Assembly (NCBI GenBank): GCA_002964805.2
Contig: PUDQ02000080.1
Span: 310,001-374,000 of the forward strand
DNA from: Trametes villosa
Lineage: Eukaryota; Basidiomycota; Agaricomycetes; Polyporales; Polyporaceae
Reading direction: 5' to 3'
DNA length: 64,000 nt
Under the pieces are notes generated by a model. It ran no database searches and was not told the origin of the DNA. It saw only the letters and a list, made by a program, of their open reading frames with translations. A program made the translations under genes and the position numbers. This document shows positions 47,185 to 58,134 of this stretch, one piece after another. Every line of letters starts with the position of its first letter. Position 1 is the first letter of the stretch.

Positions 47185-48118
47185 TGTGGGGAGAGGTGCG
47201 AGTGGGCGGAGAAAGAAAGGGCAAGTCGCGTGTGGCTCAACGCGCGTCGCGCTTCGCGTCATGTCCTCACGTGACCGTCACGGTCCCGAACCGGCTGCTC
47301 GGTCCGGGGCTCCGACCTTGTCCTCGTCCGACTCTCCTCAGGCTCCTGCTCGTTCCTTTCAAGCCTCCGCGTAGACCGCCATAACTCGCCTTAGTGGTTC
47401 ACGCTCACACCGCCCACCTGGAGCCTGGAAGGGCTATTAGCGCAGGCCAAGGTCGCGTAGGTATGTGGCGTGTTCATCTTGAGGACGTCTCTGACAGTGA
47501 CGGGAAGAATTACCAGTGCGGAGACCATGTTATGTATTTTTCAGACATGCTTGGCGGCGCCGTTGTTTCCTTCCTCATTGCATCCGGCGCGGGAGAATCT
47601 GAGTTGTGCACTTCGCCTTGCCCTCGCCAATCAATGATCCCCGCCGGCGGCAAACTCGGTCGATCCATCATCCTCTGGTACGTGCTCAGGGACTTGCATG
47701 CGCGACTGCGAGATCTCTGCGTGGTGTGGCTGGATTCGCGCCCATGACGGCGTTTGTGCGGCGGTGAAGCCGGGCAGGCGTTGAAGACCTTGCGCTTGTA
47801 GCTCCAGTACGAACGGCTTTCTGCCTGCAACGCGGGTATGGTTGCAAGGAACATGAGTACGTCAAGCTCACGTTCGACACCAGACGCATTTGAATGTTCC
47901 GCAGACGACGGCGTCCTCCCGACCGTTAGCATGGGAATATACGGCAATGTCACGCCCCCAGCCTAAATCTCAAACACAGCGCGTGCCCCTGGATCCCACT
48001 TACCTCTATCAGCCAAACGCACCCAGCATGCCGTCACCCTCAGACTGCGCGGCGTGCCCACGCAGCGAGGAGCCGCGAGCCTCCGTCCGGTATATAGACT
48101 GGCGTCGTCAGGAGAGGC
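47185..48118. other. Divergent region between CHK1 and membrane protein gene
   Basis: About 930 bp between divergent genes. It contains TATATAG at 48091-48097, only 22 bp before the chosen ATG of the + strand gene. No supported coding sequence. Confidence 0.45.
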
Positions 48119-49800
48119 ATGGTGCTCGCCCTCACCTCCTCGATCGTCACCGATCGTCTTCCTGGCGCCGCCGACTATCCGTTGCTTGCTATGGTGCACT
48201 GGCAGGACCCGGCGGTGATTGGCTATGTCTTCTTCCTCTATGAGCAGATCGCAGTCTTCTTGCTCGGCTTCTATGGGTGCGTCTCCTTCTTTCCGCCACG
48301 GTATATGAACGTGACCAGCTTTGGCTCGCAGGACCCAATTCTTGTGGAGCACGTACATCGAGTGGGAGCTCATTACCAAGAAGCGCGCGTTTCGCGTCGT
48401 GCATATTCCGTGGCTTTTGGCGCGATATGTCATGCTTTCCGCTCTACTGTTCTTGTGCGTCTATCTCTTCCTTCTTCCGACTTTCGCGGGCATTAAGTCT
48501 TGTCGATCACGGTCGTCAAAAGCGTAATCACCGGGAGGTCTCGAAGTCGCATAGCATGTGATGGTACGTTCTTGCATCGGGTGTACTGTACTCTTTGCGC
48601 TAACAGGATATGGGCAGTTGCCTACCGGACGTTCGCCGTACGCATGTTCACATCGGCCATCTGTGCAAGACATATGCTCACTTACATGTTTATAGAGCCT
48701 CGGAAGCGGAGCGGCAATGCTCGCCAGCATGACGCTTTGCTCAAGACCGTGAGTTATCGGTCCCCGCCTCCCGGCGTAGTGCTCATTTCATCCTGTTCCG
48801 CTTCAGCGCTGCGATTCTCTGGACTTTGAAGCAATACGTTCCAATCATCATCCTCGTAACTATTGGAGTTGGACAGGTGGTCATTGTTGTTCTCCGTACG
48901 CGCTTCATCTCTACATGCAACACTGTGACCGATCGCTTATGTTTGCGCAGAGGGCATCCTCACCGTCCGCGCACGCTGGAACTATCACAGCTCCTCGTGC
49001 CAGGTGTTTAGCTCGGACAACCACTTGCTCGGTGGCTTCTACATCTATAGTGAGTCTCATCCTTTCATTCCGCTCTACTAGATCCCCAAAATGTCGCCGC
49101 GGACTAACGTGGGGCTTCCTGCAGCGTTCTGCTACGACGTTGTGATCCTCGCGATGACGCTGTTCGCAGTGCACCGCGTGCACATGCAGAAGGAGTACAG
49201 CAGCCGGCGCTGGCGCTTGGGCGATGCGCTCTGCGTGCAGGGCATCTGGTACGTCGCCGCGACGTGCGCGGTCAACGTCCCCGTCGCGACGCTCGCCTTT
49301 CTGAATCTCAATCGTGCGTAACGCTCGCCTCCCGGACACGCGCACCGATTGACAGACGTGATATGTAGCTGGGATGAACGTGCTGCTCTCCCTGCCCGCC
49401 GTGACGATCAGGTACACTCCCCAGTCCTCGTTGTGGTTCGGTGACGATGACGCTCATTATGCTGCGTAGCGTCATCGCGTCCTCGCTCACGCTCTTCGCG
49501 TTCGACGACTACAGAAGCAAAGATCCCGCGCCGCGGTCGTTCACCGGGTCGCGTCCCACCGAGCTCATATCAGGGCCGCTCCCGGGCAACCTTACCACGC
49601 ACATCTCGATGGACATGGGGTGCGTGCTCCTGTCCTACATTGATGCCGTACATGCTGACCCAGCGGTCGGCCTCTGCGGTGCTTATAGGCAGCTTGACTC
49701 GCGCGTCATCGTGGACGACGACCTACGCCTCGACGACAAGGAGAGCGCCGAGTCGGAGAGCCCCAGTCCCAGCACCATGGATCACGTCGCGCCCGTGTAA
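48119..49800 (+). CDS. Multi-pass membrane protein, fungal DUF6533-like
   Basis: A plasma-membrane-type protein with about seven hydrophobic spans, of the expanded Agaricomycete family with an N-terminal DUF6533-like helix pair. Recognisable pieces: FFLYEQIAVFLLGFYGTYIEWELITKKRAFRV (exons 48119-48276 and 48350-48454), LASMTLCSRPAAILWTLKQY then IIILVTIGVGQVVIVVL, GGFYIYTFCYDVVILAMTLF, and a last span SSLTLFAFDD. The tail is acidic and Ser-rich, ending MDHVAPV. The gap between 48455 and about 48670 and the splice near 49620-49688 are not resolved. The latter possible intron is 69 bp and open, so both forms keep frame. A TATA-like site lies just 22 bp before the first ATG, so translation may instead begin at the in-frame ATG 48191. 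Function unknown. GPCR-like topology is an inference. Confidence 0.72.
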
Positions 49801-50432
49801 ACCCCCCAGTCCGCCAAGAACACCAACCTATCGCATCACTCGCAATAGTCTTCTCACATGTAGGTATACGTTATCGCCGCTCGTTGTAACTGTCGCTCGC
49901 TCTCGCTTTCATCGCTGTCGCCCGTCACAGTCTTACGCTGGTCGCGCTGTCATATAGTCTATGCCCCTGCTACATTACTACTCGTCCAATAACTGTCGCT
50001 TGTTTGCACTACATGATCCGATCTCGTGCACAACACAGTCGTTGCGACCGCATATAGCCACTTATCTGCATCGGATCGTTCTGCGTGTAGCGAGTTTCTG
50101 ATTTTCAGAGCGCTTTCAGGTTTGGTGAGTCTCTTACCAGCTTCGGCAGTCTACATGATGCTAAGCCAACCTCTTCTCTCCTCTTTGGCTTTCGCAGGAA
50201 CGTAGCGCCTGCCCGATCATCTGGTACCATACCTATTTCACGGCGGTGGCAGTGGCCCATAGACGCGACGAGTCTCGTCACAAACTACGCGTCCATGACT
50301 CAGAGATCCGGGAGGCCACGACCGACACGCGCGGACCGTGGTAGAGGCACGCACGGCGCACGCGGCCGCATACAGGCAGCCTCACGCCTTCTCGGATACA
50401 GTTTGTCTCAACTTCCCTCACACCGTCTCCAG
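49801..50432. other. Intergenic spacer
   Basis: 632 bp between the membrane protein and the FunK1-like gene, same strand. The open frame extends upstream of 50433, but no kinase N-lobe or HRD motif is present. Nothing else was recognised. Confidence 0.45.
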
Positions 50433-51533
50433 ATGTCTACCACAGAATCTGGTTCGCGCTCCCCAGTGGGCCCTCGCGTTTTCATTGCGCAACGAGGCGG
50501 CGCTCGCTCTGGCTCGGTGCCGGGCGACGACGTCGAAGTCTCGGACTGCGAAGGTCACGCGGCCACTTTCCACTGCAGCCAGCAGTTGGAGTTACCAAGA
50601 GGCGCAAACACGATAAAACCTGTGCATGTAAACTCCCATGGTGTACAGATTCCGGTTGGAAGTTCAGCGTTCACGCAGAGGTCTACGGAACTCGCAGAAT
50701 GTTGGATGTACAGTTCGACGGAAGGCATCCCTGGCTACCTCATCGCCATTGTAGGTCAGGCCATCCTACATCTCCAGCAGAGAAGCTCACAGGAATCTCG
50801 TGTGGTCCAGGACAGCGCAGTCTTCAAGTCGACCGGACTGCTGAATATGGTCACAGAGGCCGCAACGAGAAAACGCCCTATACCAATCGTGCGCACGGTC
50901 GAAGACGACATGCAGTCTTTCGCCTGGACCCTCCTCTACACGGTCTACCTACGCAGCCTCAAGACCATACTTGCCCGGCGCGACTTCGAGCGCCGCCGCG
51001 AGTATTACGACCGCCTCTCTGGCGAGTTCGCCACGCTCTTCCTTCCGCGCACCCCCGAGCAGATCGTTTCTGATCGGAGGCAGGTGCAGGCGGTGTGGAA
51101 CGAATGGCGCGACTACAGCGGCGTCAAACGCCTGCACAGCGACGTACGCTCGCGCACGCGGTGCCTGCCTCTCGCGGACGCACTGCGCGATCTCTGGCTC
51201 GCCCTGCGGCGGTGTCCGACGAAGGGCCTCAGCGACTTTGGGGACCTGGGCGACGTCGACGAATCGTCTGACTGGTCGGACAACAGCGTGGAGGAGCAGT
51301 GCGGCAAAGGATGCGGTGAAGACAAAGAGTCCATTTGGGAGAGGCGGGTGAGGCTCACCAAGAAGCTCAACGAAATGCGCCGCAAGTTCGACCCGGAGAT
51401 GCCACTGCGCCCGATGCCCGTCAAGCGTACCCCCGAGGAGACTAAGGCCCTCTACATATGCCATACCAAGCTCATGTGTTTGCTGCGAAAGTTGCTGGAG
51501 GATTTGGAAGCCGACGACCGACCACGTAGATGA
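50433..51533 (+). CDS. FunK1-like protein, C-lobe only
   Basis: A single-exon protein of 366 residues. The segment VRTVEDDMQSFAWTLLYTVYLRSL matches the hallmark of fungal FunK1 kinases (H..DDLESF.WVLLY), which lies in the kinase C-lobe. The preceding VFKSTGLLNMV corresponds to the FMS..LL segment after the activation loop. The N-lobe, the HRD catalytic loop and DFG are missing, and the upstream 600 bp do not contain them. The C-terminus is highly charged, with a predicted helix rich in Arg, Lys and Glu. The start chosen is the Met of MSTTESGS; the frame is open further upstream to 50295. A related gene, with one intron, lies at 57170-58000. It may be a degenerate or repurposed kinase fragment. 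Catalytic activity is not expected. Confidence 0.68.
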   Translation: MSTTESGSRSPVGPRVFIAQRGGARSGSVPGDDVEVSDCEGHAATFHCSQQLELPRGANTIKPVHVNSHGVQIPVGSSAFTQRSTELAECWMYSSTEGIPGYLIAIVGQAILHLQQRSSQESRVVQDSAVFKSTGLLNMVTEAATRKRPIPIVRTVEDDMQSFAWTLLYTVYLRSLKTILARRDFERRREYYDRLSGEFATLFLPRTPEQIVSDRRQVQAVWNEWRDYSGVKRLHSDVRSRTRCLPLADALRDLWLALRRCPTKGLSDFGDLGDVDESSDWSDNSVEEQCGKGCGEDKESIWERRVRLTKKLNEMRRKFDPEMPLRPMPVKRTPEETKALYICHTKLMCLLRKLLEDLEADDRPRR

Positions 51534-52024
51534 GGGCGGTGCAGGGGCCTGAGCGAGTCGTATACCTAGGGGTTGAACGTGCAGTAGGCTCATACGTAGA
51601 TGTAGACTCAAAGCAGGGTGATCATGGGTGGCATGGTAGCACGCGCTTGCTCCTAAAGAAGCTCACGACTACGACTCAACCTCGGGGGTTATTCCGTCTT
51701 TCGTATTCCCTCGAACGTCAGCTTCAGCGCCCCGGGCCATGGAAGCTCTGACGAGTGCGTCAAAATCTATGATCCTTCCACGCTTTATGGCCTCAACCTT
51801 ATCGGGGTTCGAGGGAAATCACCGAAGTATACTGAAAGTTATGTTCGACGAGCGTTACGAGACTGCAACCGCACATAGCGCCGCTTCCACGATGCCACCT
51901 GGGACCACGACCGGTATGAGGGAGCGGGTGCTAAAGAACGCGTACGCAATGTCCTTCGCCTAGTTGGAGCTAAGATGAGGAGGCCTGCAGGAACATATGG
52001 CATGTCCGCGATACGAACAAACTG
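51534..52024. other. 3' spacer; start of block B homology
   Basis: About 490 bp between the FunK1-like gene and copy B of the double zinc-cluster gene, which converge. From about 51850 the sequence matches 31590 onward. No other feature. Confidence 0.5.
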
Positions 52025-52686
52025 TCAGATCACTTCAGGGGAGTTCAACACGATGGCCATCCAAGGGGTGCGCGCTCGGGGGTCGGTCGGACTCGAGGCA
52101 GAGGCTTGGCTATGGGCGCTCTCTCCGTTCGTTGCCGGTGGGGTAGCAGAACTCGGGCTTCCTGCGGGCACGGCGCTACTGCGCGGCGCGTTTGAGGGGC
52201 CTGGCGATGTAGCCGTCGGCGTCGGCGGGGCTGAGACGTCACAGCCTCTCAAAAGGGAGGACCCTGGAGAATGAGCAGAGAACATACCTGACACGGCGAG
52301 ACTCAGACTGCACGCCTCGCCCTTGGCGAGGCAGGAAACGCAGATCGAGGAGTCAAACGACTGTCGCTCGCATTTGATGCGCTTCACGCGGCTAAAATGG
52401 GGTTAGCTGCCGTGGTTTTGTCTGTAACATGTAGCAGGAGCTAACCATCGTGCGCAGGAAGTCCTGTATATCCCAGGGCTCAGAAATTGCGAGGCAGCTG
52501 TGTTAGGCCACTCGCATTGCAGGTTCCTGTCGAGGCAACGCTGGCATGCGGCCACATCTGACGACGCTTTGCAGCCGACTGCGCGAGGCAGTATGAGCCT
52601 CTCGTGAGACGAGGTATGCGTGTGTGAGGACAGGGGAACTAACCCTTCTTTACCGCACAGTTGCGACACGCGGGATTTCTGGGCAT
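52025..52686 (-). CDS. Small protein with two tandem Zn2Cys6 clusters (copy B)
   Basis: Exons 52644-52686, 52446-52578, 52288-52391 and 52025-52230 (introns 65, 54 and 57 bp) give 161 residues. The intron positions and phases 1, 2 and 1 equal those of copy A. Cluster 1 is CRNC...GC...ACQRCLDRNLQC and cluster 2 is CARCRVKRIKC...ICVSCLAKGEAC, both CX2CX6CX8CX2CX6C. All 12 Cys are kept although many other residues differ. The linker is again 19 residues. The donors of introns 1 and 2 are GTTAGT and GTTAGC rather than GTGAGT and GTCAGT in copy A, a weaker match. The Ser/Pro-rich tail keeps only islands of identity (SPGPSNA). Being intact among decayed neighbours argues for function. I infer DNA binding. 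Confidence 0.8.
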
Positions 52687-54786
52687 TGCCAAACGAGTTG
52701 TGGCGACTTCAGGAGGGACAGACGAGGCCGCAAGCGAGAGACCAGCAGGGGTGGGGACGACAGGACATTGCCTGTCTTATATCATTGCGACCGCGCTGAG
52801 CAGTGTATACGATTTCTGACGGACTAATTGGTAAAAACGTACCCAAACATTGGCATCCGCTAACGATTGCGTCCTCATCCTGTACTCGTACGCGTCTTGG
52901 TCGAGGAACGGGCAGGTGTCCGAAGAAAGAGCTGTGCTACTAGTACCCGGATTGGTGACCCGAATACCGTTTTTCGTCGTAGATCGTTCCCGGCGAAGGC
53001 GGCGCCACACATCCTCGGGCAGAGGGTGCCGGCATGGCTCCTTCTTACAGTACTTTCCATACCGCTCAAGGTGACGGCGCGCCTGGAGATTGCGTTAGTG
53101 TGTGCTCTAAGGAATCGGGAGAAACGACGGAGCGCGGGGCAGGGACGAATGTACGTACAAAAGTTACACGGCCTTCTGCAACCCTTGCAAGACGGCGAGC
53201 GGTTACGAGCTCCGCCTCCATCCACCTCTTCATCCGGATGGTCCCCAGGACTATTTCTTGGGAGCCCTGCATCACTCAATTGCGTACAGATTCGAGGGGA
53301 AACGAAAACACAAACTCCTTGGTAGGTGTACCAGGGGCTTTGACGTACGCACCCTCGGGAATTGCGGGTCTCCTGAGCCGTGCATGTGGTAGTTGATGTT
53401 CTATGACCACCTGTTGGCGCCGACACACACGGCGCAGACCCACGCGACGCAGATCCAATATCCTGTCCCAACGAGTGTGGGGAAGCCCATCCATCCTGGG
53501 CGCGGTCATGCGGAGGTCGGGTATTCAACACGTTGCTCCGATCGTGCTCGGAATGCTTGACTCTGCGCGGGTAAATGCCAGCTGGTAGGCTACCATTGAT
53601 CTGTAGACGCATGACGCGCGCCGGTCTTCAATACTTGTCCCTGATAGAGTTGCAATGACTCATCTGTCGTGACTCAGAGGAGCCTCCACCATCAGCTTTT
53701 CTGCTGGGACCGTACTGTGAGTAGCTTTAGTCATGGAGCGACAGGGTACTTACGAGTCTCCCGAGTGATCATCGCACTAGTACAAGTACCAGGCAGGCGC
53801 CGTGCCCTCCGCCTCAGACATACTTCCTGGAGGACGCTTGCATTATTGATTGCCCTGTGGTAGCAAGCACACATATACAGTCTTGTTACTGCCGCGCCAA
53901 GTTTGTAGCGACTAAGAGGTGGGAAGGAGGCACACATGTTTCGGCGCAAGCGAGCAAGCCGCTGCCAGGCAGCGCAATTGAGCGAGGTACACGACTGGCG
54001 CTAGACCAGTGGCGCGCGCCATTGGTCTTGTTTATGATCCTATACCGTTCCCACGGCTGTGTCCCGTCCCACCTGCCATGATGCTCCGGACAGGCTCTAG
54101 CTGCCGTTCGCTCTTCGTCTCTAACGCACAAAGGATCGCTGAGCCCAGAAGTGGACCATGAAATTACGCGAACATGTCTGCGGCAAATTAGAAGCGCAAC
54201 GTGCGAACAATTCGCGCATCTAGCCGACTCCTCAAGACTACCAACTTGGCTGAGGGCTTACATGTCACGGTGCAGTGCGTCGGCTTCAGCCTGCTCAGCG
54301 TACCCTTTGACGGCAAGGCTGCAGCGACCTCATTTCCCCCCGGTAACGAGTTCTTGATATTGACGCGCATATTACTAGGACATAACAGTGCGTGACGAGC
54401 TCCGAGCCGACAAGTGTCAACCGTGAGCCCACTGAGTTGGTGCTTCAGCTCATGTCGGTCGCGCGCCCATCATGAATCATGCTGTTCCCCCAGCATCGCC
54501 GTCACCCCGGCTCCTCGGTGCCATCCCCAGGTACCCCTGGGAATACGTGCTCAACGTCGGTACTATCACCGCATTATGGCAAGGACATTACGCATTCGCA
54601 AAGATTTCAACTTACTATTGCCATACATCTACATCATTCATAACCGGGTGAGTGGTATTCAAAACATATCTGGCAGTACACGAAAGAGCCATTGCCTAGA
54701 TCCACCATTCTCCGCGCGACTCGCAGAGCTGTAAAAACAAGAAATGCGAAAATCGAATGGGTGAGGGTGACATTCCCGGTGATTCA
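52687..54786. other. Gene-poor region inside block B
   Basis: 2.1 kb. The first 600-850 bp match 32490-33310. From about 54735, and weakly from about 54490, the sequence matches the 3' flank of the intact F-box gene. The part between is not alignable with block A and shows no gene. Confidence 0.45.
52775..52782 (-). promoter_or_regulatory. TATA box of double zinc-cluster gene B
   Basis: Minus-strand GATATAAGAC about 93 bp before the ATG, at the position equivalent to that in copy A. Confidence 0.55.
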
Positions 54787-55968
54787 CCATAACGCCGGTC
54801 CCCCCTCTCTACTCCGCAAGGGCATGGGCCGGAGGGCACCGCATGCATGTCAACGTCACCGGACGATTGGCTCGGCGGGGGCTTGGCTCAACGCTGCTCG
54901 CGCTCCGCGGAGAGCGCCGCGAACGTCAGCACAGGGATCGGCGGCTCGGGAGGGATGAAGTTTTTCCAAGTCCACATTCCGACGGGCAAGCGCCTCGCTC
55001 TCTATGAAGATCATCCGGGCGACGGTCAACTCCGAGTCGTAAAAGGCTTAGAAGGCTTCTGCGGATGCTTCTAGTCTTCTGGGCGTGACGGATGGGGCGC
55101 GGGGGAAAGCCGGCCAACCGCATTCAGAGCACTTACGAAAGGCCATCATCCTCGAGCGGGACCGGAGAAGGATATCCGTATCCAACGTCTCGACGCGCCT
55201 ATCGGAAGAGGCGTCCTCGAGCACGACCCTTTCTATCCACTGTGCTAAGGTCGGTACTGTTCAGTATTACCGCCGTGGCCTGCATATCATCATACCCGAG
55301 GACGATCGTCTCGAGACGCGGAAGTGAGGTGACAAGCTGAAGCGGACCGCACTCCGCACTCCGGGCTACAAGCTTGCAGGGGCTGGCGCTGGGAGGACCC
55401 TGCGGGCCGGATGCGCGAATGGTCAAGGTTTCCACGCGGAAAGGCGTTCGCGAGCGGACAGCAGGCCGTTCAGGAAGGGCGGGTACGATGGATTCCGCCG
55501 TCTTGAAAGGCTGAAGCAGGAATGGTGGCTGATGAGTTTGTTGCAGCGCATCAGGGCCAGATTCTCCCGAAGAAGAAGACTCTCAGACAACGTGGTACCT
55601 GGGACATGACACGAACGCGGGGCTCTCGGAGCTCAGGCAATTGAGCGCGGTGTTCGTTAGGATGGCGAGGGAGAGCACGCGGGCGGTGTGCGGGAGCAAT
55701 GTGTACCGTGTGGTGGATGTGTTCGAGTCGACCCTGAGCGGGTGAGCGTGATCGTGATAGTACGTCTCGTCGATGTATGGGCTGACGATAGCGCCTATCG
55801 AGCTGCAGGGAACAAAGAAGTCAGCATAGAACTCCGCGCGCGCCAGCCTGAAGACGCATTTGCTCTCCGAAAGGTCCCAACGGTGGGGGTCCCGGGCGTC
55901 GATGTAGACGTCCGGAGGGCACCTCCCAGACCGCGACACGTATCTGGTGAGCGGAGAGAAGTCCAACC
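54787..55968 (-). pseudogene. F-box protein pseudogene
   Basis: Matches the intact F-box gene at 35882-37711. Similar segments include RYVSRSGRCPPDVYIDARDP with CSSIGAIVSPYIDE (55583-55966) and LTIRASGPQ (55199-55435), now in different frames. The whole N-terminal third including the F-box is gone: sequence equivalent to about 37230-38212 is deleted, with a junction near 55960-55975. A second deletion near 55435-55443 removes about 200 bp (equivalent to 36511-36715). No functional product is expected. Confidence 0.85.
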
Positions 55969-56119
55969 CCCCTCGAACAAGCTCGTGGCCGGAGTCGACG
56001 GGCCTCCATCCGCCTTCGCGATTCCCTCACGTTGTGACGTTCTGTCCCGCTTGCCCGTTCAATTGTCTTTGCACTTGGGTTCATCCGGGCAGCCATTACG
56101 GTTCGACGTTTATGCAGCG

Positions 56120-56935
56120 CAACGATGCTCATTGAAGGCTCAAGACGCGGTGTACAAAAGCCCACGGGGAATGGAGAACTCGCCGACAAATCGTTCAGAC
56201 CCCGTACCCAGCGGATGGTCGCAGCATCGAGCACCGCCGCCATTATTACCATCGGCCTGGCTAGGTGGGCATATGCCACATCGCAGCCGTAGCCACAGTC
56301 CGGGGGAGTGAACGGGGCCACTGTGAGCCTGCCGCCACAAGCTGTGGTTCGTACATCTCCTCGCGTGGCACGAAGCCGTGTCCATCACGCTCAGCCTCTA
56401 CTTCCTGGAGATCTCGCGACTGAGCCTGTGCCACTGCGCTGCAATGCTGTTGGGTGATCCACGCTGCTCGTCGACCCAAGCTCGTAGCGGTGCTTGAAAA
56501 CTTCGGTGGGGCTTTCCGTGAGTCCACATTCACGGAGTTCCTCAACTTGACGAACGCGAGCCCGTCGTTCTTCTAGGTGTTCGCCCCTGCGCTCCTCAGG
56601 CTGCGGATCCTCTGCCTGAGCGCGGCGTGACGTTGGCGGGCGATCGAAGGCTTCGACCTCCCGGATTTGATTTAGATGACGAACGGCGGTACGGGCCCCT
56701 TCTTCGAGAACCCGATCCTCATCAACTCCCGGCGAGGGCCGCTGCCGCCCTCGGTCGCGCTCGTCAAATCAGCCCGGCCCCGCCTCACAATACCACCGCC
56801 CTCGTGAACAAATTTCTCCGCAGGCAGTTCAACTCGTTCGACGATGAGAAGATCTGCCCTGGAACCAACAACACATCCTTCGCAGACCTTACGGCTGTGC
56901 TCAGGGCGCCTCCGATGGACGTAATTCTATCATGA
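56120..56935 (+). pseudogene. SMP-30/gluconolactonase-like pseudogene
   Basis: A decayed copy of the gene at 38509-40216. The start codon context is altered. Exon 1 homology carries an in-frame TAG at 56290-56292, and exon 2 homology has a TAG at 56574-56576 replacing a Gln codon. The stretch equivalent to about 39000-39285 is deleted. Homology ends in exon 3/4 near 56935, so the 3' third is missing. Confidence 0.87.
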
Positions 56936-57169
56936 CGATTTATCAGCTCGCGTGCCACTTCGGCAGAAGAAGAGTACGTACTGGAGCTGTAAACGTTGCT
57001 AGCGTCCACCAGACCGCTCTTGAAGACGAACACAGGTGAGTGCGCGGTCTCCCGGACGCGGAAGGGAAACACTACTTACGATTACTGGCATAAGGCTGCC
57101 GATTATCGCATTTGAGGACAACTCTTGACTGGTCTTTAACTCGCCTCTATTCCACGACTTGCCGAGGAG

Positions 57170-58000
57170 ATGTCGACGTCGTCGGTGCTGAAGGAGGTAA
57201 GGGTGTCCGACTTCACCGGCGCGCAGCCGACGATTGACAATCACGGACAGGAATCCACTCAATCTGAGGAATGTGGGGTTCCGGCAGCCGCGCTTAGAGA
57301 TGCGATGTCTGTGAGTTATACCTACTACGACACGACCCTCACGAAAGCTATACTGACGGTGCCACCTCGTTAGGAAACAGTCGTCTTCATGTCAACCAGA
57401 CACCTCGACGCTCTCTCGAAGACAGCTGAGGAGCAGAAGATTTTGTCAGTCACGCGTTCCGCTCAAGACGATGTGGAATCTTTCGGTTGGGTGATCATCT
57501 ACGTGGCTTATAGGCACTACCTCGACGGCCTGGAGGAAAATATCCCAGCCGAGCATCGCAAGACGTTCCGCCAGGAGTTCGAAGACCTCTTCTCAGCGTT
57601 GAACATCCGAAACCTGGTTGGTCAGCGCAATGCCGCGTTCGCGTTGAACAACAGGGACCGGCTTCATGGAATTGCAACGTTGGTGGCTGTCATCGAACAC
57701 GGAGGCGAACAAATGCAGCCCTTCGCAAATTGCATCGGCATGGTTTGGTTAGGCTTGCGCAGTTGCCCGGCGGACCATGACTCGGCCCCACCGCGTCGTC
57801 GCATGGACCGGTTTCTCTTGGACTACGAAAAGCATTGGGGCAAAGGAGGCTACTCGGAAGACGGCTTGGGAGAGGAAGAGAACCCAGGACAAGCTTCTTC
57901 GCATCCTGGAGGCATCCGCCCCCTGGAACACATCCAACTTCTCAGTATGTTGACTGAGATGATCCGGCAGCTGGAGGAATTGGAGGAGCGGATTGCTTAG
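57170..58000 (+). CDS. FunK1-like protein, C-lobe only (second copy)
   Basis: A protein of 255 residues from two exons, 57170-57310 and 57374-58000. The 63-bp intron has GTGAGT and a TAG acceptor, and phase 0 closes. VVFMSTRHLDAL followed by RSAQDDVESFGWVIIYVAY is the FunK1 C-lobe signature. Similarity continues into a helical, charged C-terminus ending in ELEERIA. As in the gene at 50433-51533, the N-lobe, HRD and DFG regions are absent. The two lie on either side of block B in the same orientation. A truncated gene family or a non-catalytic adaptor is possible. I cannot tell from sequence alone. Confidence 0.68.
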
Positions 58001-58134
58001 TCCGGAACGTACACTGGGATGGGGGTCATATAGAATGTGAAGCTACAGAGTCGAATGCTATTGCTATTGCTGAACGATTAACTCCTCCACCCCAAGTTTT
58101 GCATACATAACGCTGAACGAGATGTGCACCAAGT

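Larger units (their letters stand above)
51850..56935. repeat. Segmental duplication, block B (partly decayed copy of block A)
   Basis: A direct-orientation paralogous copy of 31590-39540, displaced by about 19-20 kb. It retains an intact double zinc-cluster gene but a broken F-box gene and a broken SMP-30-like gene, shortened by several internal deletions. Boundaries are approximate. Confidence 0.8.

Noticed and set aside
52875..53612. 245-codon open frame on the minus strand
   Set aside because: The matching region upstream of copy A has no equivalent long frame, and the composition is Arg/Ser/Thr-rich without motifs. DNA-level homology only.
31590..56935. Blocks A and B as a transposon pair
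   Set aside because: No terminal repeats, target-site duplications or transposase were seen; the content is ordinary host genes.
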